Source: Actinomycetes bacterium
Lineage (GTDB): Bacteria > Actinomycetota > Coriobacteriia > Coriobacteriales > Atopobiaceae
Assembly: GCA_029546925.1 (NCBI GenBank)
Contig: JAKPQM010000036.1
Location: 21,789 to 85,788, forward strand
Length of the DNA stretch: 64,000 nucleotides
Direction of reading: 5' to 3'
The notes beneath the pieces were generated by a model that worked only from the letters and a program-made list of their open reading frames with translations, was not told the DNA's origin and did not search any database. Of the stretch, positions 1-7,953 are shown in pieces (the stretch's first letter is position 1; each line of letters opens with the position of its first letter). Made by a program: the position numbers and the translations under genes.

Positions 1-81
1 TATATTCGAACTTCTATCACTCCACATTCTAGTTGAGCAGCAGGCCACTCGGGAGCCAGGCGATTTCATCAGATAGCGACT

Positions 82-354
82 CTAGTTGGACTTGCCGTTC
101 GTAATGCTGCCAGTCTTGGTGCTGTTGTTCTTGGTGCTGTTGTTCTTGGTTTCCGTCGACTTCTTGTCCGTAGTTTCCTTACTGGTGTCTTTCGTAGTGG
201 TCTGCGTCTGTGTTTGCTGTGTTGATGCAGCATTATTTTTACCGCCGCCTCCAACGCAACCTGCCAGCGGAACAAGGCCTAGACCCAAGGCCAGCGCCAC
301 AGCAACGACCTTCTTACCCATGCCATCCCGCATAGCATTCATGTTATTCTCCAT
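82..354 (-). CDS. Small Ser/Thr/Asn/Lys-rich lipoprotein
   Basis: A 90-residue protein with a signal peptide (basic Lys14-Lys15, hydrophobic 16-30) and a lipobox PLAGC ending at Cys33, so it should be lipidated and held on the outer face of the membrane. After a short Gly run, residues 38-90 are low-complexity Thr/Gln/Lys/Ser/Asn with repeated NNST and TKNNST-type units, probably disordered. The ATG at 354 is preceded by GGAAAGGA at a suitable distance; ATG codons at 342 and further in are alternatives. No enzymatic or binding domain is recognisable and the function is unknown. A lipid-anchored spacer or surface tether is possible but is only inference. Confidence 0.75.
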   Translation of the reverse strand: MENNMNAMRDGMGKKVVAVALALGLGLVPLAGCVGGGGKNNAASTQQTQTQTTTKDTSKETTDKKSTETKNNSTKNNSTKTGSITNGKSN

Positions 355-604
355 GATCGTGGTGTCCTTTCCAAGACGTATCGGTTGCCGTATTGCATCC
401 GATGTCTATAAGCTTATGGAGGATTTCTTAACTCTCTTGGGTTACAGTTCTTAACGTTTATGAAGGATTGCCATTGCGTAGACAGAGAGTTCTCGAGACG
501 ATGATCGTCTAGTCTATGGAAAGATACCGGCCACCACACAGGGACATCCATCCTCTTGACGAATACCCGCAGAAATCGAGCAGCTCATGATTGTTGGTTC
601 CGTG
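355..604. other. Intergenic stretch without a recognised gene
   Basis: Upstream region of the lipoprotein gene. No coding frame with a plausible start and ribosome-binding site, no tRNA-like fold and no clear promoter were found. It ends at the terminator of the methyltransferase gene. Confidence 0.5.
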
Positions 605-640
605 AAAAAGCAACCCTGCGCGTCCCACCGCGGGGCTTGC
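605..640 (-). terminator. Intrinsic terminator of the methyltransferase gene
   Basis: Read on the minus strand, GCAAGCCC pairs with GGGTTGC (one bulged base) across a GC-rich loop and is followed directly by TTTTT. It lies about 30 bases after the stop codon of the methyltransferase gene. Confidence 0.6.
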
Positions 641-672
641 ACATATCCTCATACGCAGGCGATACGGGATGT

Positions 673-1476
673 TTACAGTCTCACATGGACGAGGAATGCT
701 CGCCTAGCCTTATCCGTGACCGCCATGGCGATGCGCGTGTAGAGGTTCACCTTATTGGCAAGGATCTTCCGAGCGGCGGTATAGAACGGACGCTGCTCGA
801 TAAGCTGCACGCCCGCTTCAGATGCGAAGGCGGATGCGTCGTCAATTGAGAAGTGCATCGTCGCAGCGGTGTTGCCCGTCTTTCTCACGTACCTGTTGGC
901 ATATCTGAGTCCCGTCGAGTTTGTGGCATCGAAGATGAGCTCGGCATCGGGAAAGCGCCCTTGGACCTTGCGGATGAATCCGAGCACATCTGCGGCGTGG
1001 AAGTACTGGAACACACCCGAGGCGACCATGAGCGTAGGTGCGGACTTATCCACATCCTTGGCCCACCCAAGATCGAATAGATCTCCTGCGATGAGAATCT
1101 CGTTTTCCGCCGCATCGAGCATGCGGCGGCGGATTTCGATGACTTCGGGCAAATCTACCTCATAGAACATCGTCCCTCCACCGGCGGTTCCGATGCGGAA
1201 GCAAGCCGTCTCCAAACCGCGGCCCAGATTCACGATGTTGCACGTGGGATGGATATCGATGAATGTTTGCACCATCTCGTCGAGGTTATGATAGCGCGCA
1301 ACGGAGGCGATCATCGCGTACTCGCTCGACCTTTCCTCGATGCTGGTCTCGGGAATGACGGGCTCCAGTGCGAGCGCCTTGGGATCGTGGAAATACTCGG
1401 GAAAGCGCTTCGATACGTACACCCGTGCCGTCAGCGGGATGAACAGCGTCTCCGCTACTCCTTGGAACTCGCCCAT
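673..1476 (-). CDS. Class I SAM-dependent methyltransferase, LCMT/COG3315 type
   Basis: A 267-residue protein resembling the leucine carboxyl methyltransferase-like family (COG3315), often annotated as polyketide O-methyltransferases. The SAM-binding motif I is NIVNLGRGLETACFRIG (80-96), where the family usually has NLGAGLDTR. FYEVDLPEVI (about 104-113) fits motif II and the GVFQYF segment the post-core region. The ATG at 1476 has GGAGG eight bases upstream. It lies 97 bp downstream of, and in line with, the MerR gene, so the pair may form an operon. The natural substrate cannot be deduced. Co-transcription with a drug-sensing MerR regulator would suit a detoxifying or small-molecule-modifying role (inference). 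Confidence 0.8.
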   Translation of the reverse strand: MGEFQGVAETLFIPLTARVYVSKRFPEYFHDPKALALEPVIPETSIEERSSEYAMIASVARYHNLDEMVQTFIDIHPTCNIVNLGRGLETACFRIGTAGGGTMFYEVDLPEVIEIRRRMLDAAENEILIAGDLFDLGWAKDVDKSAPTLMVASGVFQYFHAADVLGFIRKVQGRFPDAELIFDATNSTGLRYANRYVRKTGNTAATMHFSIDDASAFASEAGVQLIEQRPFYTAARKILANKVNLYTRIAMAVTDKARRAFLVHVRL

Positions 1477-1532
1477 CGATGCCTCCGTGCCCAGATAACC
1501 TACCTGCTCGTCGGATATAGCTTAGCAGGAAG

Positions 1533-1564
1533 CCGGGCCGCTCCCGTGTTGGCGGGCGGCCCGG
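1533..1564 (-). terminator. GC-rich hairpin between MerR and methyltransferase genes
   Basis: Perfect 9-bp inverted repeat CCGGGCCGC / GCGGCCCGG around a 14-base loop, just after the MerR stop codon. There is no T tract, so it may attenuate transcription into the methyltransferase gene or protect mRNA ends rather than terminate fully. Confidence 0.4.
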
Positions 1565-1573
1565 ACAGAGCCT

Positions 1574-2341
1574 CTACTCGTCGTATAGGTTATCTATCGC
1601 CTTGACGAGCATTTCCGTGGCACCGGGCATCCATGCGTCGTAATATGCCTTGAAGCGCTCGTCGGCAAGGTAGGAGTGCGCGAGTGCCCTATGGGTCTCG
1701 GGCGCGTACAGCCCCTCGGGCCAGAATAGGCGCAGACCCTCGGCATGCAGTTCAGCCGCGCGCCGAGCGTGCGCTCCTGCAGCGTCCCCCTCCTCGAGGG
1801 CGGCGATAAGCTCGGTCTTCAGCTCTGCTTCGATCTCGGTACCGCGCTGCCACTCCGTCTGGCTAAGCCCTCTCATCTTCTCGTTCGACGCGTCGACGAC
1901 CTCATCGCCCCAGCGCTCGCGCACCTCCTTTCCGTACTTCCTCTCGTTTTTCTCTACGAGGTCTTGTTTGAAGGCCTCGAACTTCTCTTCGGTGTCCATG
2001 GGGGCACCTCCTTCCAGGCTCTGCAGTGTCCGCTTGACGCTGGCGATGAGCCTTTCGATGCGCACCTCGCGCGCCTGCAATTCCTCAAGATGCCGGACGA
2101 GGGCATCCCTTTGATCGAACGACGGATCATCGAGGATCTTCCGGATGTCTGCGAGACGCAGGCCCATTTCACGATAGAGAAGCACCTGCTGCAAACGATC
2201 CTCCTCATCCTCCCCGTAGATGCGGTACCCGTTCGCCGACCGCTGCGGGAAGAGCAGTCCCTGTTCCTCGTAGTGGTGCAGGGTCCTCACGGAGACACCC
2301 GTCAACCGTGCGAACTGCCCCACCGAATAACATCGTCCCAT
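1574..2341 (-). CDS. MerR-family regulator with TipAS drug-binding domain
   Basis: A 255-residue transcription activator of the TipAL type. The N-terminus carries the MerR winged HTH (YSVGQFARLTGVSVRTLHHY, then the GLL...NGYRIY wing), followed by a coiled-coil dimerisation helix (about 75-115). The all-helical C-terminus has the Trp/Phe/Tyr-rich pattern of TipAS domains, which bind cationic or thiopeptide antibiotics. I chose the ATG at 2341 because AAGGGG lies eight bases upstream and MerR proteins usually begin just before the HTH; in-frame starts run back to a GTG at 2365. A MerR-type promoter-operator lies about 60 bp upstream, so autoactivation is likely. The inducer is unknown. Confidence 0.88.
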   Translation of the reverse strand: MGRCYSVGQFARLTGVSVRTLHHYEEQGLLFPQRSANGYRIYGEDEEDRLQQVLLYREMGLRLADIRKILDDPSFDQRDALVRHLEELQAREVRIERLIASVKRTLQSLEGGAPMDTEEKFEAFKQDLVEKNERKYGKEVRERWGDEVVDASNEKMRGLSQTEWQRGTEIEAELKTELIAALEEGDAAGAHARRAAELHAEGLRLFWPEGLYAPETHRALAHSYLADERFKAYYDAWMPGATEMLVKAIDNLYDE

Positions 2342-2402
2342 CACCATATCCCCTTGCATCGACACCCCAATTGCGAATCTGCGGCCACGTCTCGCGATAA
2401 GG

Positions 2403-2433
2403 ATGCTATATCCTTACGTTACGTGAGGGTCAA
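2403..2433 (-). promoter_or_regulatory. MerR-type promoter and operator
   Basis: On the minus strand a TTGACC -35 (2428-2433) and a TAGCAT -10 (2403-2408) are separated by 19 bp, the long spacer typical of MerR-activated promoters. The spacer holds a 17-bp near-perfect dyad, CCTCACGTAACGTAAGG (2412-2428), with one mismatch. It sits directly upstream of the MerR gene. Confidence 0.75.
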
Positions 2434-2477
2434 GCACCATTCTGATTCACACTGCCATATCCTCGCCTCCCTTATCA

Positions 2478-2523
2478 CCAGCAAGGCCCCTATCGACTGT
2501 ACAGTCACCGGGGGTCTTGCTGG
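2478..2523. repeat. Nested palindrome with GACTGTACAGTC core (solitary copy)
   Basis: Outer arms CCAGCAAG (2478-2485) and CTTGCTGG (2516-2523) enclose CCCC/GGGG arms and the 12-bp palindrome GACTGTACAGTC (2495-2506). The same core and similar CCAGC...GCTGG flanks recur three times near 21.1-21.3 kb, defining a dispersed repeat family. Confidence 0.75.
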
Positions 2524-2810
2524 CAAAGGCTCCCTTGGTATGGTTAACGCAGCAGTAACCCTACCCCAGTGCCGTCGGCCCTGCCAAACGGTCGAAATCC
2601 GGAAAATCAGTCCGTCTCGCTCTATCTGGAATCCGTGTCATCGAGAGGAGGCTCCACAGTCTACGGTCGAAACTCCAGGGGGCACGCATAGCCGCCATTA
2701 GAACATGCTGTGTTATATCTGAGCAGGAGTGCGATGCCACTGGAAGGGCACAGAGAGCTGATGACCAACTGGCGAGCATCCGCGATGGCATTTCATATAC
2801 CTGCGAATAT
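2524..2810. other. Intergenic stretch without a recognised gene
   Basis: Lies between the solitary palindrome and the 3' end of the AraC-type gene. No frame shows a recognisable protein or good ribosome-binding site, and no strong hairpin was found. Confidence 0.45.
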
Positions 2811-3815
2811 TCACTCTATACCCCCACTCGTCGCTTGGCGATATTCCCTAGGTGTCATCTTGTAGGTGTTCTCGAACTTGCGATAGAAGTAGCTCATGTT
2901 GGTAATGCCTACCTTGTGGGCCACACCGGTGATGGCCCGGTCGGTGTTCAGGAGCAGATAGGCTGCCTCGCTCATCTGTTGGCTTGTCCTTATCTGGGTA
3001 AAAGTCTTCCCCGTGCTGGCTTTGAGGAGATTTCCAAGGTAGTTGGTACTATATCCAAACTCGGCAGCCGTAGATACGAGCGTACATTCCTTATAATTGC
3101 GCTCAATGTACTCAAGTATGCGCACAACCTTCTCGTTCGTTCCGGGAATGCCCGTTTTCTCTTCGCTACCATACGCAAGACCGCGCACCAGCTCCAAGAA
3201 CACGGAGTGCGCATAGCTCCTTATGAGCGCCTTGCTGTAAAAATCCGGATAGAGTCCTTCTTCTAGGATAAGCTGCATGAGCGCGCGCAGGTTGCCGCTG
3301 TACTTTGCGGGGACAATCAGGAATCGGTCGTGTCTGCGCCTATGCGAGATAAACTCGAACAGAAAGCTGGTAAGGATTCCCCCTCCGGGCAGTTGGCTCA
3401 GAAATACTGCATCAAAGAATTCCTTTCGAAATACCATCGAAATCACGATATCGTCTTCTGCTTTGGGGGTGGGAGACGAGCGCACCACGTTGGTATCGAA
3501 GATGATAGTGTCCCCGCGCTGAAGGGAAATGCTGTGTCCGGCAACTGCAAAGTCGCATTTGCCCTCGTAAATATAATTTAGCTCCATGTCCTGGTTCACA
3601 TGCGGTGGAACCGTGGTGTAACGTGTTTCTTTGATTATACCGACAGCGTTTTCCTCCAAGGTGTTCTTCCAGTCAAAAAGAAATACGCTCTGACCATCCA
3701 TATCTACCAAAGGCGTGCGTGCATAGACAGGGCTGGGCTCTCCAGGGTGCGCAAGGTGCCACTCTTCAGAGGGAGTCAGCTTATGGAGCAACGTTTCGAG
3801 TTGTGCCTTGTCCAC
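2811..3815 (-). CDS. AraC-family regulator of the beta-glucoside locus
   Basis: A 334-residue regulator. The N-terminal half (about 60-150) looks like a cupin ligand-binding fold (PPHVNQDMELNYIYEGKCDF), and the C-terminal 100 residues contain the double HTH of AraC/XylS proteins, ending MSYFYRKFENTYKMTPREYR. It is transcribed away from the GH1 and PTS genes, with a 157-bp shared upstream region containing an inverted repeat, which suggests that it controls them in response to the sugar. The start is GTG at 3815 with only a weak Shine-Dalgarno, so the exact N-terminus is uncertain. The inducer, presumably a beta-glucoside or its phosphate, is inferred from neighbours only. Confidence 0.85.
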   Translation of the reverse strand: MDKAQLETLLHKLTPSEEWHLAHPGEPSPVYARTPLVDMDGQSVFLFDWKNTLEENAVGIIKETRYTTVPPHVNQDMELNYIYEGKCDFAVAGHSISLQRGDTIIFDTNVVRSSPTPKAEDDIVISMVFRKEFFDAVFLSQLPGGGILTSFLFEFISHRRRHDRFLIVPAKYSGNLRALMQLILEEGLYPDFYSKALIRSYAHSVFLELVRGLAYGSEEKTGIPGTNEKVVRILEYIERNYKECTLVSTAAEFGYSTNYLGNLLKASTGKTFTQIRTSQQMSEAAYLLLNTDRAITGVAHKVGITNMSYFYRKFENTYKMTPREYRQATSGGIE

Positions 3816-3848
3816 GCTTATCGCCGTTCTGTCATAAGATTAGCCGTA

Positions 3849-3899
3849 TTCTTTGAATATGTTACAGTTATTATCGAATAATGACATTATATTCAAGAA
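3849..3899. promoter_or_regulatory. Divergent promoter region with inverted repeat and GH1 promoter
   Basis: TTCTTTGAATAT (3849-3860) and ATATTCAAGAA (3889-3899) form an inverted repeat in an AT-rich patch unlike its GC-rich surroundings. Inside it a plus-strand promoter can be read: TTACAG (3862-3867), a 17-bp spacer, and CATTAT (3885-3890). A probable AraC operator and promoter for the GH1-PTS genes. Confidence 0.5.
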
Positions 3900-3972
3900 C
3901 TTTACCGCCTACGATCTTCTCATACGTCGGACGGCCGCATAGCAGGCTCCCGCATCGCATGAGGAGGCGTAG

Positions 3973-5445
3973 ATGCTCAAAACCTGTTTCGACAAGGACT
4001 TTCTTTGGGGCGGGGCAATCGCTGCGTCGCAAGCGGACGGAGGCTGGAGGGAAGGAGGTAAGGGTACTTCCACCCAAGACTGCCGTTGGCTCGATGGCAG
4101 CTGGACCCACGAACAAGTGGAGGAAAAGCACCAGAATAACCCTTTCAGTAGGGCGGAGTTCGAGGCAGCTCTTGGAGACGAGGGCACGGAATACTATCCA
4201 TTCCGTCGTGGCATCGATTTCTACCATCACTATCGGGAGGATATCGACCTCTTTGCCGAAATGGGCCTTAAGCTCTTCCGTACCTCCATCTGTTGGAGCC
4301 GAATCTTTCCAAATGGCGATGACCCAACGCCCAACGACGAGGGAATTGCCTGGTACCGTGATGTGTTCTCCCGATGCCATGCGCACGGCATCAAAGTCTT
4401 TGCCACTATGTTGCATTATGACATCCCCGTGAACCTAGTGCTGAAGTACGGCGGGTGGAAGAGCCGCAAGACCATCGACCTGTTTGCGCGTTATGTCGAG
4501 ACCATCGTGACCGAGTTCCGTGGGCTGGTCGATTTCTGGCTGCCTTTCAATGAGTTCAATGCCGGGCGCTTTAGTCCTTGGGATGGGGTTTGCCTAATTA
4601 AGGACGTCGAGGGCGAGGACTTCGATCAGTCCATCTTCCAGTGCCTGCACCATGAGTTTGTCGCAAACGCCCTCGCGGTGCGCATCGTACACGAAAAGAG
4701 CCCCGAGACTCCAGTCGGAGGGATGATCGCGCGCTTCTGCACCTATCCGGCTACGTGCAAGCCCGAAGACAATCTACAGTCAATTCATGACGACCAGTAT
4801 GCCAACTGGTTTTATACCGACGTCATGGCACGTGGCAGCTATCCCGCCTATATGGACCGCTATTTTGACAAGCTCGGAATCCAAGTCTGGGTAGAGCCTG
4901 ATGACAAAGAACTCATAGCCCAGAACACCGTGGACTTTTTAGCCTTCAGTTACTACTTCAGCCAGATCTCCACTACCGACCAAGATTGGGCGAAGACTTC
5001 TGGCAATCTTGTCATGGCAAACAAGAACCCCTATCTCTCCACATCAGAGTGGGGTTGGCAGATGGATCCTATTGGATTACGCATAACCCTCAACCAGATG
5101 TGGGATCGGTACCAGCTACCTCTCTATATTGCCGAAAACGGCTTAGGGACGTCGGACACCCTCAATCCCGACGGAACAGTCCATGACGATTATCGCATCG
5201 ATTACCTGCGCCGTCACATCCAATGCCTCAAGGAGGCTGTCATCGATGGTGTTGACGTGCGCGGATATATGGTCTGGGGCTTCATCGACGTGGTCGCATG
5301 CGGCCCTCTCACCATGGACAAGCGCTATGGCCTCATCTATGTGGACCTGGACAACGCAGGTAACGGCAGCGCAAAGCGCTACCGCAAAGACTCGTTCTAT
5401 TGGTACCAAAAGGCCATCTCCTCAAATGGTGAGAACCTCGAATGA
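3973..5445 (+). CDS. Glycoside hydrolase family 1, 6-phospho-beta-glucosidase type
   Basis: A 490-residue GH1 enzyme (usual length 450-490) expected to hydrolyse phosphorylated beta-glucosides delivered by the adjacent PTS permease. The acid/base Glu is in PFNEFN (Glu194) and the nucleophile in YIAENGLG (Glu388). The C-terminal segment DKRYGLIYVD carries the Lys and Tyr that bind the sugar phosphate in 6-phospho-glycosidases. The Ser normally found in the preceding VSAS motif is replaced (DVVACG), so the phosphate pocket is altered. The start has a strong GAGGAGG. It is followed after 94 bp by the PTS EIIBC gene. Strict beta-glucosidase activity on unphosphorylated sugar is an alternative. 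Confidence 0.88.
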   Translation: MLKTCFDKDFLWGGAIAASQADGGWREGGKGTSTQDCRWLDGSWTHEQVEEKHQNNPFSRAEFEAALGDEGTEYYPFRRGIDFYHHYREDIDLFAEMGLKLFRTSICWSRIFPNGDDPTPNDEGIAWYRDVFSRCHAHGIKVFATMLHYDIPVNLVLKYGGWKSRKTIDLFARYVETIVTEFRGLVDFWLPFNEFNAGRFSPWDGVCLIKDVEGEDFDQSIFQCLHHEFVANALAVRIVHEKSPETPVGGMIARFCTYPATCKPEDNLQSIHDDQYANWFYTDVMARGSYPAYMDRYFDKLGIQVWVEPDDKELIAQNTVDFLAFSYYFSQISTTDQDWAKTSGNLVMANKNPYLSTSEWGWQMDPIGLRITLNQMWDRYQLPLYIAENGLGTSDTLNPDGTVHDDYRIDYLRRHIQCLKEAVIDGVDVRGYMVWGFIDVVACGPLTMDKRYGLIYVDLDNAGNGSAKRYRKDSFYWYQKAISSNGENLE

Positions 5446-5539
5446 TATGTAGGGCGATTGGGGCTTAGCTCTACACATCGGCTAACCGCCTTGTGGTTCT
5501 ATCGACAGACAGTACGGTTGTAGGCAGAAAGGAGAAATA

Positions 5540-6937
5540 ATGGCAGGCAGGGACAAGAAAGAGCTGGCTGGCGAGATTCTGCAGCTCATAGGTGGTGCGG
5601 ACAACATCATTGCCGCCACGCACTGTATCACGCGTCTGCGATTCAACCTCAAAGATGCTTCCAAGGTAAATCTCGAGACTCTAAAGAAAGTGGATGGTGC
5701 TCTGGGAGCCCAAGTGAAAGACGGCCAATGGCAGGTCATCATCGGGCCGCAGGTCGAGAGCGTCTACAGAGAGCTAGAGCCATTGTTGGAACCCTCCAAA
5801 CTCGGAGGAGAAGTTCCCGTTGACGATGGACAACCCGAAGTTGAGGGCTCAGGACACCTTGGCGCCTTCGAAATCATCACGGGTATCTTCTCGCCCATTA
5901 TCCCAGCCTTGGTGGCAGGCGGCATGGTCAAGGGCATCCTTGCGGTCATAGCAGGCTTTGGGATCGACACGGGGGCGAACGATTGGGCAGTCTTCAACAT
6001 GATTTCGGACATCCCATTCTACTTTCTACCATTCCTCCTAGCGGTAAGCTGTGCAGACAGGTTCAAAATCAACCGCTCTTTGGCGCTGTGCGTTGCCGGA
6101 TCACTTATGTATCCCACCATCGTCAATGCCATCGGGACTAATGAGGTGCCCCTCACGGTCCTTGGCATCGCGGTACCCGTCTTCACCTACGCAGACTCCG
6201 TCTTTCCGGTCATCTTTGGCGTGGCTGGACTCGCGCTGGTCTACCGCATGCTCGATAAGGTCGTTCCCGATCTCTTCAAGCTTGTCGTCGTTCCCGCCGC
6301 ATCGTTGGGAATCGTCATTCCCATCAACCTCATGGTGCTCGCACCCATAGGGGCATGGTGCGGCATTGGCCTTGCCAGTGGCATCGTCTGGCTTTTCTCG
6401 ACGCTTGGACCCGTAGCCGGCTTCCTCTTGGGCTTCTTCATGCCGCTCATCGTCCTCTTTGGTATGCACCAATCCACAAGCCCTATCCAGATTTCCAACA
6501 TCGCAACACTTGGCTACGACTATCTACTGCCCGTATCCTTCTGCCACAATCTGGCCGAGAGTGGTGCTGCCTTTGGCGCCGCCTTGCGCATGAAAGACAA
6601 GAGGCTCAAGTCTGCTGCGTTCACCTGTTCGTTCTCTGCGTTCATGGGTATTTCCGAGCCCGCGCTCTTTACCGTCCAAGTCCCCAACCGTACCCCACTT
6701 GCTGCCGCAATGATCTCAAATGGCATTGGCGGCGCCCTTACCGCAATCCTCGGAGCCAAGTGCTTTGGTTTCGTGATGCCGGGTATTACCTCTCTGCCAG
6801 TCTACATGGATCCCACCGGAGCCGTGTGGAATATCGTGTCCATCATCATCTGCATCATGGCTACTTGGATTATTGGCGCCGTACTGAGCTTCGTCCTTTG
6901 GGGCAGGTTTGGAGGTGTCAAGGAGAGTATTAACTAA
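5540..6937 (+). CDS. PTS beta-glucoside-type EIIBC permease
   Basis: A 465-residue membrane transporter that phosphorylates its sugar during uptake. The N-terminal EIIB domain (1-85) has the phospho-accepting Cys29 in THCITRLRF. After a linker (86-105) the EIIC domain spans about ten membrane segments and contains the family signature GISEPALF. No EIIA domain is fused, unlike many BglF proteins of about 620 residues, so a EIIA encoded elsewhere (for example a glucose-type Crr) must supply phosphate. AAAGGAG precedes the ATG. It is paired with the upstream GH1 gene and probably controlled by the divergent AraC regulator. Confidence 0.92.
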   Translation: MAGRDKKELAGEILQLIGGADNIIAATHCITRLRFNLKDASKVNLETLKKVDGALGAQVKDGQWQVIIGPQVESVYRELEPLLEPSKLGGEVPVDDGQPEVEGSGHLGAFEIITGIFSPIIPALVAGGMVKGILAVIAGFGIDTGANDWAVFNMISDIPFYFLPFLLAVSCADRFKINRSLALCVAGSLMYPTIVNAIGTNEVPLTVLGIAVPVFTYADSVFPVIFGVAGLALVYRMLDKVVPDLFKLVVVPAASLGIVIPINLMVLAPIGAWCGIGLASGIVWLFSTLGPVAGFLLGFFMPLIVLFGMHQSTSPIQISNIATLGYDYLLPVSFCHNLAESGAAFGAALRMKDKRLKSAAFTCSFSAFMGISEPALFTVQVPNRTPLAAAMISNGIGGALTAILGAKCFGFVMPGITSLPVYMDPTGAVWNIVSIIICIMATWIIGAVLSFVLWGRFGGVKESIN

Positions 6938-7341
6938 GACCGGAGCAGCTTGGATGGCGGGCGCGGCGATCCTTGAACTGGGACACTGCACCCGTCTCCC
7001 TCAAGGAGACTTCTAGGTCGGCAGAATAGGGGCAAAGTCGTGGCAGCCCCTCCAACAACAGATAGTCGTAAGAGGAAACGCCCTGCTTGACGCTTTCAGA
7101 TGTGTTACCTCCCCGACAATCCACAGGCCTGAGAGGATTTGCACTCTATGCGCCAGACGCTGTCCCGCGCGGGTTACGTATAGGTATGCATTCTCTTCAG
7201 TTAAGCACCTTACGTATATTGGGCGTTCCCCAAGGGGCATCGACAGGCTGAGAGCACTTGGATGGATGCTTTCGTCGAAGCGTGATCTGATCACATACGG
7301 AGGAAAACCACTCTGATATCGTTTGATCAAGGAGGTGCACG
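6938..7341. other. Intergenic stretch, no recognised gene
   Basis: About 400 bp after the EIIBC gene. It has a weak terminator-like hairpin, GTCTCC-ctcaa-GGAGAC followed by TTCT (6994-7014). Short open frames on both strands resemble no family I know. The last 15 bases carry the strong ribosome-binding site of the rhodanese gene. Confidence 0.4.
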
Positions 7342-7749
7342 ATGAAGTATTCAAAGATGGTTATCGCTGCCATATTGATGGTTGCCGGCCTGCTCGTTGG
7401 GTGCTCGCAGGAAGGCGCCCAGCCCACGAATGGCTCCACAGGATATCGTCAGGTCAACGCCCAAGAGGCGAAGGAGCTGATGGACTCCGAAGAAGGCTAT
7501 GTCATCCTCGACGTCCGTACAGACGAGGAATATGCCGCAGGGCACATCCCCGGCGCAATCCTGATCCCCCATGATGACATCACCATCCAAGCGGAGGAGA
7601 TCTTTTCCGATAAGGATCAGCTGATCCTCGTCTATTGCCGCAGTGGGAATCGCAGCAGGCAGGCAGCCGAGGCTTTGGTGGGGCTCGGTTATACGAACGT
7701 CGTCGACTTCGGCGGGATCAACGACTGGCCCTACGAGATCGAACGGTAG
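7342..7749 (+). CDS. Rhodanese-domain lipoprotein
   Basis: A 135-residue exported protein: signal peptide 1-20 with lipobox LLVGC (Cys21), then a single rhodanese domain (about 35-133). DVRTDEEYAAGHIPGA is the classic first rhodanese motif. The active-site loop is YCRSGNRSR with Cys99, so a persulfide-forming, sulfur-transferring or thiol-handling activity is expected at the cell surface. AAGGAGGTG before the ATG is a very strong ribosome-binding site. It appears monocistronic. Substrate and sulfur donor are not evident from the neighbours. The family is common in anaerobic Actinobacteria and Firmicutes. Confidence 0.9.
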   Translation: MKYSKMVIAAILMVAGLLVGCSQEGAQPTNGSTGYRQVNAQEAKELMDSEEGYVILDVRTDEEYAAGHIPGAILIPHDDITIQAEEIFSDKDQLILVYCRSGNRSRQAAEALVGLGYTNVVDFGGINDWPYEIER

Positions 7750-7953
7750 GAACTCGAGCCGCTCATGCTTCTCCAGCTAGACGCCGAGACAGGCGAGGGG
7801 CTTCACTGAATCGCGGCAGGGATGCCGCAGGATGCTCTTGGGTCGCCTGAGGTTGTATCATAGCTTTTGTGGCAGAACCAGAAGGAACGCAGCTAGAGGG
7901 AGGGAGACGCCACGACGCGTCGTGCAAGGGCGTCGGCAGGCACAGAGGAGGAT

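Noticed and set aside
2495..2506. GACTGTACAGTC as an E. coli-type LexA site (CTGT-N8-ACAG)
   Set aside because: CTGT and ACAG are directly joined with no 8-bp spacer.
7013..7354. Possible 113-residue minus-strand gene
   Set aside because: No recognisable family, no ribosome-binding site, and it overlaps the start of the rhodanese gene.
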